Assembly: GCA_025459195.1 (NCBI GenBank)
Contig: JALORF010000002.1
Location: 1-46,454 of the forward strand
Source: Beijerinckiaceae bacterium
Lineage (GTDB): Bacteria > Pseudomonadota > Alphaproteobacteria > Rhizobiales > Beijerinckiaceae
Length of the DNA: 46,454 nucleotides
Direction: 5' to 3'
The notes under the pieces are model-generated. The model saw nothing but the letters and a program-made list of their open reading frames with translations, was not told where the DNA came from and made no database searches. Below, piece by piece: positions 35,586 to 43,578 of this stretch; the stretch's first letter is position 1, and each line of letters opens with the position of its first letter. Both the position numbers and the translations under genes were made by a program.

Positions 35586-35637
35586 GGGTGTGATCTCGTC
35601 AGAATGCGGTCAGAACGGGAACGGAAGACGATCGGGC

Positions 35638-35667
35638 AAAAAAAGAGCCGCGCGGGATGGCGCGGCT
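35638..35667 (-). terminator. Strong intrinsic terminator upstream of argC
   Basis: On the minus strand AGCCGCGC / GCGCGGCT form an 8-bp stem with a 6-nt loop, followed by a run of seven T (A-tract at 35638-35644 on plus). This is the best U-tract terminator in the window. It ends a transcript coming from 35668 upward; no confidently called gene ends immediately before it. Confidence 0.82.
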
Positions 35668-35711
35668 TGCGGCAATCAGCCGGAGCATTCCGGCGTCATC
35701 GCTCTCGCGCG

Positions 35712-35924
35712 TCATCGCATCCGCAAGGCGGAGCGGATCGTGCGACGTCGGCACGAAACGGAACCGGCGCCTGCCGGAAGTAGGGGCATGGAAACGAGCA
35801 ACATGGCGGCGATATGCTGGCAAAGCCCCGGCATGTCAATGGCGATCGGCTCAAGCGCGCCCAGGGGGGTGCGCCGCGGCGGCTCAACCTGCCGATCCAC
35901 GTTCAATTCCAAGGGCTTGGGCAT
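35712..35924 (-). CDS. Possible small ORF (70 aa), uncertain
   Basis: The frame encodes a polar first half (MPKPLELNVDRQVEPPRRTPL, then ALEPIAIDMPGLCQHIA) and a hydrophobic then Arg-rich end. Another minus frame (35599-35823) also reads in a protein-like manner but runs through the terminator hairpin. Ribosome-binding signal is weak (GAAGA). It could be a real short gene, a decayed gene with a frameshift, or noncoding. The 317-nt stretch 35668-35984 otherwise holds no confident gene. Confidence 0.25.
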   Translation of the reverse strand: MPKPLELNVDRQVEPPRRTPLGALEPIAIDMPGLCQHIAAMLLVSMPLLPAGAGSVSCRRRTIRSALRMR

Positions 35925-35984
35925 GGCGTCTTCGAGATTGATTCAGCCGGCTGACATTCTGATTCAAGGCCTTCGCGCACAACA

Positions 35985-36266
35985 TCAGGGCCGGTCGCGG
36001 ACAACGGTGTAGATCAGCCACGGCACGATCAGCGTTGCGGTCGAGAGCAGGATGCCGATGCCGCGCCAGAACGACGGGTTCTCCGCCGCCTGCCCATTGA
36101 AGGACGGCACCAGATGGATGCCCCAGATCATCAGCAGCGGCAGGATGAAGGCCGTGGCGGCAAGCAAAAGACGCATGGGCAACTCCACACGCCAGCGCAG
36201 GCAGATCAGGATCGACGGCAAGGCGATCAGCACCACGGCCACGACGGCCACCATAATCCGGAACAT
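35985..36266 (-). CDS. Small inner-membrane protein of unknown function
   Basis: 93 aa with three hydrophobic segments (about 3-20, 27-50 and 66-88): IMVAVVAVVLIALPSILICL, LLLAATAFILPLLMIWGIHL and GIGILLSTATLIVPWLIYTVV. No known domain identified. The start at 36266 is the first Met of the hydrophobic part with GAGAT upstream. It lies between the rpsI terminator and the argC-side terminator, so it probably forms its own unit. Confidence 0.65.
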   Translation of the reverse strand: MFRIMVAVVAVVLIALPSILICLRWRVELPMRLLLAATAFILPLLMIWGIHLVPSFNGQAAENPSFWRGIGILLSTATLIVPWLIYTVVRDRP

Positions 36267-36378
36267 GTCGCGATCTCGCCCCTGCCACACACGCTGCGCA
36301 GCGCCTGATGTGGGGTGCGCGGTGGCGAAGCGAAAGGGTTGCCCAACAGCCGGAGGGCAGCCTGCCCCCGAAACGGAA

Positions 36379-36403
36379 AGAGGCGGCCCGGAAGGCCGCC
36401 TCT
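36379..36403 (-). terminator. Intrinsic terminator of rplM-rpsI
   Basis: AGAGGCGGCC and GGCCGCCTCT form a 10-bp GC-rich stem around CGGAA, followed by TTTCC on the minus strand. It lies 48 bp past the rpsI stop. Confidence 0.75.
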
Positions 36404-36451
36404 GATCGTCGGGACGCGGCCGGCACCTTTCGGCTGCCGGACGGCTTGTCC

Positions 36452-36928
36452 TCAGCGCTTCGAGAACTGGAAGCTGCGGCGGGCCTTGGCCTTGCCATAC
36501 TTCTTGCGCTCGACCACGCGGCTGTCACGGGTCAGGAAGCCGGCCTTCTTCAGCGGGCCGCGCAGGTCAGGCTCATAATAGGTCAGAGCCTTGGACAGAC
36601 CGTGGCGCACCGCGCCGGCCTGGCCGGAGAGACCGCCGCCCTTGACCGAAACCGTGACGTCATACTGGTCTTCGCGGTTGGCAATCTGGAGGGCCTGGTT
36701 GAGGATCAGGCGCAGGACCGGGCGGGCAAAATAGACCGGCAGGTCGCGCCCGTTGATCATGATCTTGCCCTTGCCGGGCTTGATCCAGACGCGGGCAACG
36801 GCGTTCTTGCGCTTGCCGGTGGCATAGGCGCGGCCCTGCTTGTCGAGCTTCTGGACATGACGCGGGGCTTCCGGAGCGGCAGCCGCCGTGCCCTTGAGCT
36901 GGTCAAGAGACTGAAGGATTTCGGCCAT
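36452..36928 (-). CDS. rpsI: 30S ribosomal protein S9
   Basis: 158-aa ribosomal protein. The core begins after a 35-residue N-terminal extension common in alphaproteobacteria: [26 protein letters not shown] is the signature, and the C-terminus [17 protein letters not shown] reaches the decoding site. ATG at 36928 follows the rplM stop by 2 nt, with GAGGG as ribosome-binding site inside the rplM end; a TTG at 36934 is the less likely start. Confidence 0.98.
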   Translation of the reverse strand: MAEILQSLDQLKGTAAAAPEAPRHVQKLDKQGRAYATGKRKNAVARVWIKPGKGKIMINGRDLPVYFARPVLRLILNQALQIANREDQYDVTVSVKGGGLSGQAGAVRHGLSKALTYYEPDLRGPLKKAGFLTRDSRVVERKKYGKAKARRSFQFSKR

Positions 36929-36930
36929 GC

Positions 36931-37407
36931 TCAAGCCCTCGCATTCTTGCGGTTGAGAGAGGCGACGTCGAGCGCCTCAGGCTGCTGTGCGGCGTGGGGA
37001 TGCTCCGCGCCCTTGTAGACGCGCAGGTTGCCGAACTGGGCACGACCAAGCGGGCCGCGCGGCAGCATGCGCTGCACGGCCTTCTCGACGATGCGCTCCG
37101 GGAAGCGGCCTTCGAGAATGAACTTGGCGGAGCGTTCCTTGATGCCACCGATGAAGCCAGTGTGGTGATAATACACCTTCTGGTCCTTCTTGCGGCCGGT
37201 GAGGAGCACCTTCTCGGCGTTGATGATGATGACGTTGTCGCCGCAGTCGACATGGGGCGTGAACGAGGCCTTGGTCTTGCCGCGCAGATGCATGGCAACG
37301 ATGGCAGCCAGACGACCGACCACAAGGCCGGACCCGTCAATCACAACCCACTTCTTTTCGACTTCGGCGGGCTTCAGCGAGCGTGTCGCTGTGGTGAGCG
37401 CTGTCAT
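36931..37407 (-). CDS. rplM: 50S ribosomal protein L13
   Basis: 158-aa large-subunit protein. The signature reads [24 protein letters not shown] then [12 protein letters not shown] and [24 protein letters not shown], giving a full-length L13. First gene of the conserved rplM-rpsI operon. A good sigma-70 promoter lies at 37484-37512 and a hairpin (CCGCCAG...CTGGCGG, about 37447-37471) is in the leader. Confidence 0.98.
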   Translation of the reverse strand: MTALTTATRSLKPAEVEKKWVVIDGSGLVVGRLAAIVAMHLRGKTKASFTPHVDCGDNVIIINAEKVLLTGRKKDQKVYYHHTGFIGGIKERSAKFILEGRFPERIVEKAVQRMLPRGPLGRAQFGNLRVYKGAEHPHAAQQPEALDVASLNRKNARA

Positions 37408-37483
37408 GACAGACCCCTACCCGTTTGAGGACGTTGGAAACGAATACCGCCAGAGCGCGAGGCCCTGGCGGCGGTGTGCGCGA

Positions 37484-37512
37484 CGTATGAGGCAAGAGGC
37501 TCGGGATGTCAA
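37484..37512 (-). promoter_or_regulatory. Sigma-70 promoter of rplM-rpsI
   Basis: On the minus strand TTGACA (37507-37512) and CATACG (37484-37489) are separated by 17 nt, about 77 nt before the rplM ATG. The -35 matches consensus fully; the -10 is moderate. Confidence 0.65.
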
Positions 37513-37595
37513 TCGTCTTTGCGTTAGGATGATGATCTCAAAATATTGAAATACATTGCATTATTGCGAATGGTATTATTTTACCTCGCTTGGGA

Positions 37596-38684
37596 TCATG
37601 GGCTGAACACAAGAAAAACGAAGGTACCGAACAGAACGAGATGGACAAATCCGGGCAGGATGTTGGTGCGGCCGCCCGCAAAGGTCAGCAAGCTTACAGC
37701 GAACGTCAACACGAGGAGCACGACATCACGCAGTTCCAGGCCAAGCGCGAGTGGCCTGTCGATCACTGTGGCGACCACTGCCACCGCAGGAATTGTCAGA
37801 CCAATGCTCGCAAGGGATGAGCCCAAGGCGAGATTGATGCTCTTTTGCAGTTCATTGCGGCGCGCTGCTCTGAGTGCGGCAACACTTTCAGGAAGCAGGA
37901 CCAGCAGGGCCAACAACAGGCCCAAGGCAGCGAGCGGTGCTCCGAGTGCGACAGTGAGCGTCTTGAGACTGTCGGCGATGCCCTTTGCAAGCAGAACAAT
38001 GGCGCACAAGCCACACAACAGAAGCAGGACATGGACCCAGAAGCGTTTCCCGAAGCCGCCCATGACGACGCTCTTGTCAACTCCGACACCGGCGTCAGAA
38101 AGGAAGTAATCGCGATGACGGATCGTCTGGACATACAGAAAGACCGCATACAGAGCGAGCGTGGCCGCACTTACAAACGCCAGCTGTCCAATTGAATAGA
38201 ATGGCCCGGCTACGCTCGTCGTGTAGCTCGGCAACACCAGCGTCAGTGTGGCGAGCGGCATCAGCACCATGAGATATGCGCTGACACCAGGCAGCCGAAA
38301 ACCTTGCTCGCCATACTTGAACCCCCCGACGATGAGGCACAAGCCGACCAGACCATTGCAGACCACCATCAGCACCGCAAAAACCGTGTCACGTGCCAAG
38401 GCAGGCGTTCCATCGCCAGCGAGCATGATGAACACGATCAAGGACACCTCGATCACCGTGATTGCCACCGTCAGGATCAAGGTCCCATACGGTTCGCCCG
38501 TGCTGTGGGAGACGACATCGGCATGCTCGACGGACGCGAACACAGCGGCAACAAGCACCAGGAACGCGGCGATGGCTGCCAGAGGGTGGGCGATTAGTGC
38601 CGGTTGCAGGAAAACAACCGCAGACAAGGGCAACGAGACGATCGGCGTCCAGAATGACAAGCGGGGTCCAACGCTGATCTTCAT
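37596..38684 (-). CDS. chaA: Calcium/sodium:proton antiporter, ChaA type
   Basis: 362-aa inner-membrane cation/proton exchanger of the CaCA superfamily with about eleven hydrophobic segments. The alpha-1 repeat carries the signature SHSTGEPYGTLILTVAITVIEV, with the acidic GEP motif, and the second repeat has LPESVAALRAARRNELQKSINLALGSSLASIGLT. AGGAG precedes the ATG. Base composition appears lower in GC and less codon-biased than its neighbours, and the gap after its stop (37500-37595) is AT-rich, which suggests a separate origin. It lies between the PaaI thioesterase and rplM. Confidence 0.9.
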   Translation of the reverse strand: MKISVGPRLSFWTPIVSLPLSAVVFLQPALIAHPLAAIAAFLVLVAAVFASVEHADVVSHSTGEPYGTLILTVAITVIEVSLIVFIMLAGDGTPALARDTVFAVLMVVCNGLVGLCLIVGGFKYGEQGFRLPGVSAYLMVLMPLATLTLVLPSYTTSVAGPFYSIGQLAFVSAATLALYAVFLYVQTIRHRDYFLSDAGVGVDKSVVMGGFGKRFWVHVLLLLCGLCAIVLLAKGIADSLKTLTVALGAPLAALGLLLALLVLLPESVAALRAARRNELQKSINLALGSSLASIGLTIPAVAVVATVIDRPLALGLELRDVVLLVLTFAVSLLTFAGGRTNILPGFVHLVLFGTFVFLVFSP

Positions 38685-38706
38685 TGAAGACTCCTCGGCT
38701 GGCGCA

Positions 38707-39129
38707 TCAACGATCCGGGATCGAATAGGTTCCAGTAGCGTGGCAGACGATGTCGGGCGGGCCTTCGGAGAAGATCGAGACCTCCCCCATGGCCAGCCGC
38801 TTGCCGAGCTTGAGCAGACGGCATTCGCCGATCAGCGCGCTTTGTCCGGGCTTGCGCAGGAAGTTGAAGGACAGATTGGTGGTGACGGCGAGGCTGACCG
38901 GCCCGATCTGGGCCAGCACGGCGACATAAAGCGCCAGATCGGCCAGCGCCATCATGGTCGGGCCGGAGATGGTGCCGCCGGGGCGGACGTGTTTCGGATG
39001 ATAATCGCAGCGCAGCCGCGCGGTCAGCGGCCCCACCGCCTCGACATGGAAGGTCTTGCCGCCATGATGGATCTGCGGAAACTCGGCATCGAGGAAGGCA
39101 TCGATCTCGGCGGCGGTCATCTTGGTCAT
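38707..39129 (-). CDS. PaaI-family hotdog-fold thioesterase
   Basis: 140-aa cytoplasmic acyl-CoA thioesterase candidate. The hotdog helix region reads KHVRPGGTISGPTMMALADLALYVAV, in which the Gly-Gly and Asp belong to the CoA-binding and catalytic site. LAVTTNLSFNFLRKPGQ is the following strand pair. Start at 39129 (MTKMTAAEID); longer versions lack support. Divergent from the crotonase gene with 168 bp between starts, so the two acyl-CoA enzymes may share a regulatory region. Confidence 0.85.
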   Translation of the reverse strand: MTKMTAAEIDAFLDAEFPQIHHGGKTFHVEAVGPLTARLRCDYHPKHVRPGGTISGPTMMALADLALYVAVLAQIGPVSLAVTTNLSFNFLRKPGQSALIGECRLLKLGKRLAMGEVSIFSEGPPDIVCHATGTYSIPDR

Positions 39130-39297
39130 GGGGCAGTCGGCATCCTGGCAGGCACGGGCTGGGAACAAGCGGTGCCCCATGTCTCGCGAGACGGGAGCAG
39201 CGGTCAAGCCCGGCCATGAAGCCGGCCATGACGGGCGCGCAGAAAGCGGCTAGGGTTGCGGCCTTATCGGACGCGATGCGACAAACGGACTTCTGGC

Positions 39298-40101
39298 ATG
39301 ACCATCCGGACCACCCTGCCCTTCGTTCTGCGCGAGGATCAAGACGGCATCGCAACACTCACACTCAACCGGCCAGAGCAGCGCAACCCGCTGTCGGAGG
39401 GGATGATTGCGGCGCTGAGCGAGGCGTTGGCCGGCATCGCCTCGGCGCGAACCATCAAGGCCGTGGTTCTGGCAGCAACCGGGCCGGTGTTCTCGGCGGG
39501 TCACGACCTCAAGGAAATGAGCGCCCGGCGCAGCGATGCGGACCGGGGGCGGGCCTATTTCAGCGATGTGCTGGGCCGCTGCGCCGCGCTGATGCAGGCT
39601 ATCGTGCGGCTGCCGCAGCCGGTGATCGCCGCAGTCGAGGGTGTTGCCACGGCAGCCGGCTGCCAGCTTGTGGCCAGTTGCGATCTTGCCGTGGCCGGCA
39701 ACCGGGCGCAGTTCTGCACGCCAGGGGTCCATATCGGGCTGTTCTGTTCGACACCGATGGTGCCGTTGTCGCGCAACCTGTCGAACAAGCACGCCATGGA
39801 AATGCTGCTGCTGGGCGAGATGATCCCTGCGGGTGACGCTGCACGCATGGGGCTGGTCAACCGCGTTGTGGCCAGCGGCGACGCTCTGGCGGAAGCACAC
39901 AGGCTGGCGGCCATCATCGCCTCGAAGGCGCCCGCCACGATCCGGACCGGCAAGCGCGCCTTCTATGAGCAGCGCGAAATGACGCTGGATGCTGCCTATC
40001 GCCATGCCAGTGCGGTCATGGTCGAGAACATGCTGGCCCGCGATGCCGAGGAGGGCATCGGAGCCTTCGTGGCAAAGCGCACGCCTGTCTGGGAGCCTTG
40101 A
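39298..40101 (+). CDS. Enoyl-CoA hydratase/isomerase-family protein, ECHDC3-like
   Basis: 267-aa crotonase-fold protein. The oxyanion-hole regions FSAGHDLKEM and VEGVATAAGCQL are present. In canonical enoyl-CoA hydratase the catalytic Glu pair lies in GGGCEL and PEILLG; here the positions read GCQL (Gln123) and PGVHIG (Gly143), so both are substituted. VATAAGCQLVASCDLAV and GLFCSTPMVPLSRN match the ECHDC3 branch, whose reaction is not settled. It is followed by a CoA-binding-domain gene 85 bp on. Confidence 0.88.
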   Translation: MTIRTTLPFVLREDQDGIATLTLNRPEQRNPLSEGMIAALSEALAGIASARTIKAVVLAATGPVFSAGHDLKEMSARRSDADRGRAYFSDVLGRCAALMQAIVRLPQPVIAAVEGVATAAGCQLVASCDLAVAGNRAQFCTPGVHIGLFCSTPMVPLSRNLSNKHAMEMLLLGEMIPAGDAARMGLVNRVVASGDALAEAHRLAAIIASKAPATIRTGKRAFYEQREMTLDAAYRHASAVMVENMLARDAEEGIGAFVAKRTPVWEP

Positions 40102-40186
40102 ACGCACGTCGCTGTGCGGAACAGGCATGGATGGCGGGCCTGAACGGGGCCTTGCATTTGGTGCCGAACGCGGCCACCTCTTGGCC

Positions 40187-40717
40187 ATGAACCATGACAG
40201 CTATGACGACGCCTATATCCGCGGCATCCTCACATCCGTGAAGCGGATCGCCCTCGTCGGCGCTTCAGCCAATGAGGCGCGGCCGAGCTACATCGTCATC
40301 AAGTATCTGCTCGACCGGGGTTATGATGTCATTCCGGTCAATCCGGGGCTGGCCGGCCAGGTGCTGCTGGGCCGCACCGTGTATGCGGACCTGAAAAGCA
40401 TTCCCGGTGTGATCGACATGGTCGAAATCTTCCGCAATTCGGAGGCGGCAGGGCCGATCACGGACGAGGCGCTGGCGCTCGACCCGCTGCCTCGCGTGAT
40501 CTGGATGCAGCTTTCCGTCCGCAATGACGAGGCCGCCGCACGGGCCGAGGCGCGCGGCGTTTCCGTGGTGATGAACCGCTGCCCCAAGATCGAGTATGGC
40601 CGGTTCTCCGGCGAGATCGGCTGGCAGGGCATCAACTCGCGGCTGCTGTCATCGAAAAAGCCGACCCTCGCCGGCAAGGGCTTCCAGAAGTTCACGATCA
40701 ACCGCCCGGGCGGTTGA
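40187..40717 (+). CDS. CoA-binding-domain protein (YccU-like)
   Basis: 176-aa cytoplasmic Rossmann-fold protein of the CoA_binding_2 family. RIALVGASANEARPSYIVIKYL near residues 19-40 is the nucleotide-binding start, and GYDVIPVNPGLAGQVLLGRTVYADL the second landmark. The conserved VMNRCPKIEYGRF holds the Cys of this family. Biochemical role not established. It may be cotranscribed with the ECHDC3-like gene. The start at 40187 follows family alignment; the ribosome-binding site is weak. Confidence 0.86.
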   Translation: MNHDSYDDAYIRGILTSVKRIALVGASANEARPSYIVIKYLLDRGYDVIPVNPGLAGQVLLGRTVYADLKSIPGVIDMVEIFRNSEAAGPITDEALALDPLPRVIWMQLSVRNDEAAARAEARGVSVVMNRCPKIEYGRFSGEIGWQGINSRLLSSKKPTLAGKGFQKFTINRPGG

Positions 40718-40817
40718 ACAGGCCCGCTTGCTGACACACTGACTGCGGCAATCATGCGGTTTGTCGCGGGCACGGCAAGGGCTTAAGGCTGGGCTTGGAA
40801 ACGGAGCAGGACCGAGC

Positions 40818-41054
40818 ATGCGCAAACGAACCCGCAAACTGATTGGTGCCGTGGCGATGCTGGTCTTCGTCTGCGTCTATGCGCTGATGGCGATGGCGCT
40901 GGCACAGGGGCGGATCACGGAAGCCTCAACCTTCTGGCAGACGCTTTGGTATGCCTTCCTCGGCCTGTTCTGGATCGTGCCGCTGTTGCCGCTGATCAAG
41001 TGGATGGAACGGCCCGATCCGGGCGAGGAGCCGCCACCGGTCATCCCGCGCTGA
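40818..41054 (+). CDS. DUF2842 family membrane protein
   Basis: 78 aa, two transmembrane helices: about 9-29 (GAVAMLVFVCVYALMAMAL) and 41-60 (FWQTLWYAFLGLFWIVPLLP). The tail LIKWMERPDPGEEPPPVIPR and the RKRTRKLIG start match DUF2842, a small protein restricted to alphaproteobacteria. Function unknown. GGAGCAGGA precedes the ATG. It converges on the polysaccharide deacetylase with 4 bp between stops. Confidence 0.85.
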   Translation: MRKRTRKLIGAVAMLVFVCVYALMAMALAQGRITEASTFWQTLWYAFLGLFWIVPLLPLIKWMERPDPGEEPPPVIPR

Positions 41055-41058
41055 GGTC

Positions 41059-42111
41059 TCAGGTGACCTGAAGCCGCCGTCCCCAGTTCAGCCCCATCAT
41101 CGGCAACCCCGAGAGCAGGGCCTTCAGGGCGTCGGCGTTCTGGTGGTAGCCATTGAGCGAAACGCGCGGCAGGGCGTGCAAATGGCTGGCATGCCCGGCA
41201 AAGACATGGCCCGGACGCGTGGTCACCGCTGTCCGGAACCCGGCATCGCGGGCAATCGCGAACTCGCGCGGGCCGGCAGAGGTGGCATCCCCGACCGGAT
41301 AGGCCATATGATGGACCGGCACCCCGAGTTCGAAGGCGATGCGGTCCCGCGCCTCGACGATTTCGGGTTGGGCGACATGCACCGGGTGGCGCGCCAGCAT
41401 CACATGGGTCTTGGTGTGGGCACCGATGGTCAGGCCCGGCTCGGCAGCCAACGCGCGCAACTCGTCCCAGTCGAGGCAGAGCGCGCGCGTCAGCCTGGCG
41501 CTGTCGAGGCCCGCGGTTGCGCCCAAAGCGGCAATGGCGTTGCGCAACTCCGCCTCGGGCCGGCCGCGCAAGCTCCAGTAGACCTCGTCGAAAGCGGCCT
41601 GCCTGGTCTCGGCATCGCGGGTTTCGTGGTCGATGATGCGGCCAGCAACCGTCAGCGTGACCCGTGGCAGCGCCCGGATCGCCTCCTCCAGTTCAACCCA
41701 CCACAACGCCGCATGGCCATCGGCAAAGCCCGTCGTGACGTGCATGGTCCAGGGCGCACGGTGACGCCTGAGCACGGGAAGGGCATGGTCCCGGTTGTCG
41801 CGGAAGCCGTCGTCGAAGGTCAGGGCCACGGCAAACCGGTCCCGGCGCGGGCCTGCAATCCGGGCGGCCATTTCGTCCATGTCGACCAGATCGTAGCCTT
41901 CGCTGCGCACCAGCGCGAGGGCCTCGTCCAGCCATTCGGGCGTGATTTCCAGCGCCTGGTTCGGCGCAAAGCCGTCGCCTTGCCGCGGCCGGACGCTGTG
42001 CAGCATCAGGATCGCGCCAAGGCCCTGCGCCAGCCCGCGCGCCCAGCGGTGCGCGTGCGTCACGGAGATCGCCTTGAAGGCGCTGGCAAAGGCGAAATGC
42101 CTGAGGTTCAT
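41059..42111 (-). CDS. Polysaccharide deacetylase family protein
   Basis: 350-aa NodB-homology (CE4) protein. LTFDDGF near residue 100 is the catalytic motif with the base Asp and metal Asp; HTKTHVML near 233 is the HxxxH-type metal motif, and MAYPVGD follows. Thus the metal site appears complete, unlike the protein at 5095-6018. No clear signal peptide, though a hydrophobic segment GLGAILMLHSV lies near the N-terminus. Likely modifies a cell-surface polysaccharide along with the neighbouring acetyltransferase and export genes. The start at 42111 is the first ATG; TTG at 42153 is possible. Confidence 0.85.
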   Translation of the reverse strand: MNLRHFAFASAFKAISVTHAHRWARGLAQGLGAILMLHSVRPRQGDGFAPNQALEITPEWLDEALALVRSEGYDLVDMDEMAARIAGPRRDRFAVALTFDDGFRDNRDHALPVLRRHRAPWTMHVTTGFADGHAALWWVELEEAIRALPRVTLTVAGRIIDHETRDAETRQAAFDEVYWSLRGRPEAELRNAIAALGATAGLDSARLTRALCLDWDELRALAAEPGLTIGAHTKTHVMLARHPVHVAQPEIVEARDRIAFELGVPVHHMAYPVGDATSAGPREFAIARDAGFRTAVTTRPGHVFAGHASHLHALPRVSLNGYHQNADALKALLSGLPMMGLNWGRRLQVT

Positions 42112-42273
42112 CGGCGAATTTTCATTGTCAAAGCGTTTAGCGTGATCCGTCAAAAAGCAGACACCGGACCAGCCTCACCTGCTTCCTCAAAGATAGCGTT
42201 AAGCTCTGGCGGGAAAAGTGCAGCGACCGATCAATGCGGACCATCGTCAAACGGACGGAACCAGGACCAGACC

Positions 42274-43500
42274 ATGCAGGCCATCGCGCAACGGGAACAG
42301 GCCCCGGAGGTCTGGACGACAGCCGTCGAGGCGTCGGCACCATGGTCGGCACAGATCGTGGGTTTCAGCGAGATCGAGGCTGACTGGCGCTGGCTCGAAC
42401 AGCATGGCGAGCTCACGCCCTACCAGACCTGCGACTGGGTCAGGAGCTATGCGGCGGAAGCGCTGGATGCCGATGGCGCGCGGCTGGCCATCGTGGCGAT
42501 CCGCTCGGCGCAAGGCCGCACGCTCGCCATCCTGCCGCTGGCCATTCGCCGACGCATCGGCCTCAGGACAGCGTCCTTCATCGGCGGCAAGCATGCCAAC
42601 TTTCACATGGGCGTGTTCGCACCGGGCGTGATGCAGCGGCTTGATGCAGAAGGGGCACGCCGCATGCTGCGGGATGCGGCAGCAGCCCTTGGCGCTGTCG
42701 ATGCCTTTGTGCTGCCCTGCCAGCCCGAAGCCTGGAACGGCATCACCAATCCATTCGCGCTGGTTGAGGGCCAGCCTTCGGCCAACCCGGCCTACAAGCT
42801 GGTGCTGGAGGGCGACATCGAGGCAACCTTCCAGAGCGCCATGAGCAGCCACGCCCGCAAGAAGCACAAGAACAAGCGGGCGCGCTTTGCGGAACTCGGT
42901 GCCTCATCCCTGATCGTGCCGCAGACCGATGCCGAGAAGGAGGCCGTTCTTGCAACCTTCCATCGGCAGAAGGCGCAGCGCTTTGCCCAGATGGGCATCG
43001 ACAATCCCTTTGCCGATGCGCGCGTGGCGCATTTTCTCAGGCGCGGAGCCGGGCTTGATGGCGGACAACCGGCGCTGTTCCTCGCGGCCCTCGATCTCAA
43101 TGGCACTCTGGTTGCCACCTATATCGGAGCCGAGGCCAGGGGCCGCTTCAGCGGCATGGCGACCTCGTTCGAGCCGGACCCTGTGGCGATGAAATACAGC
43201 CCCGGCGAAATCCTGCTCGTCGACCTGATCCGCCACCGGTTCGGCCATGGCATCACGGTGTTCGATCTGGGCGTTGGCGAAGCGCGCTACAAGTCGACCT
43301 TCTGCAACCAGACCGACAATCTCGTCGACAGCTTCGTGGCGATCAGCCCCGCCGGCAAGATACTGGCCGCCGCAATGCGGGTGGCTGCGATGGCCAAAGG
43401 GGCCGTCAAGCGCTCACCGAGGCTCTATGGCGCGCTGATGAGCATCAAGCGGCTCGGTCAGAAGCCAAGATCAAGCGGTGTTTTGACGGACCCGTCATGA
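42274..43500 (+). CDS. GNAT-type acetyltransferase, CelD/BcsL family
   Basis: 408-aa cytoplasmic protein with an Acetyltransf_6 (CelD/BcsL) domain in the C-terminal two-thirds: ARKKHKNKRARFAELG, then FHRQKAQRFAQMGIDNPF, and the terminal YSPGEILLVDLIRHRFGHGITVFDLGVGEARYKSTFC with the LGxGxxxYK signature. The N-terminal part (TPYQTCDWVRSYAA) is characteristic of this group associated with exopolysaccharide synthesis. AGGA lies before the ATG at 42274. It is divergent from the deacetylase and convergent with the Wzz-like gene. It probably acylates a polysaccharide precursor. Confidence 0.88.
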   Translation: MQAIAQREQAPEVWTTAVEASAPWSAQIVGFSEIEADWRWLEQHGELTPYQTCDWVRSYAAEALDADGARLAIVAIRSAQGRTLAILPLAIRRRIGLRTASFIGGKHANFHMGVFAPGVMQRLDAEGARRMLRDAAAALGAVDAFVLPCQPEAWNGITNPFALVEGQPSANPAYKLVLEGDIEATFQSAMSSHARKKHKNKRARFAELGASSLIVPQTDAEKEAVLATFHRQKAQRFAQMGIDNPFADARVAHFLRRGAGLDGGQPALFLAALDLNGTLVATYIGAEARGRFSGMATSFEPDPVAMKYSPGEILLVDLIRHRFGHGITVFDLGVGEARYKSTFCNQTDNLVDSFVAISPAGKILAAAMRVAAMAKGAVKRSPRLYGALMSIKRLGQKPRSSGVLTDPS

Positions 43501-43578
43501 CACAGACAACTTGATCGATAACAATGGTTTAGAGCATGCCTGGAGCGCAAAGCCGTTGCTGCTTTCTCGCAGCAAGCC

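Noticed and set aside
41143-42273. A long open frame extending the acetyltransferase upstream by about 375 codons
   Set aside because: It lies opposite the well-supported polysaccharide deacetylase gene and reads as low-complexity Arg/Ala/Gly text; the family start is at 42274 with its own ribosome-binding site.
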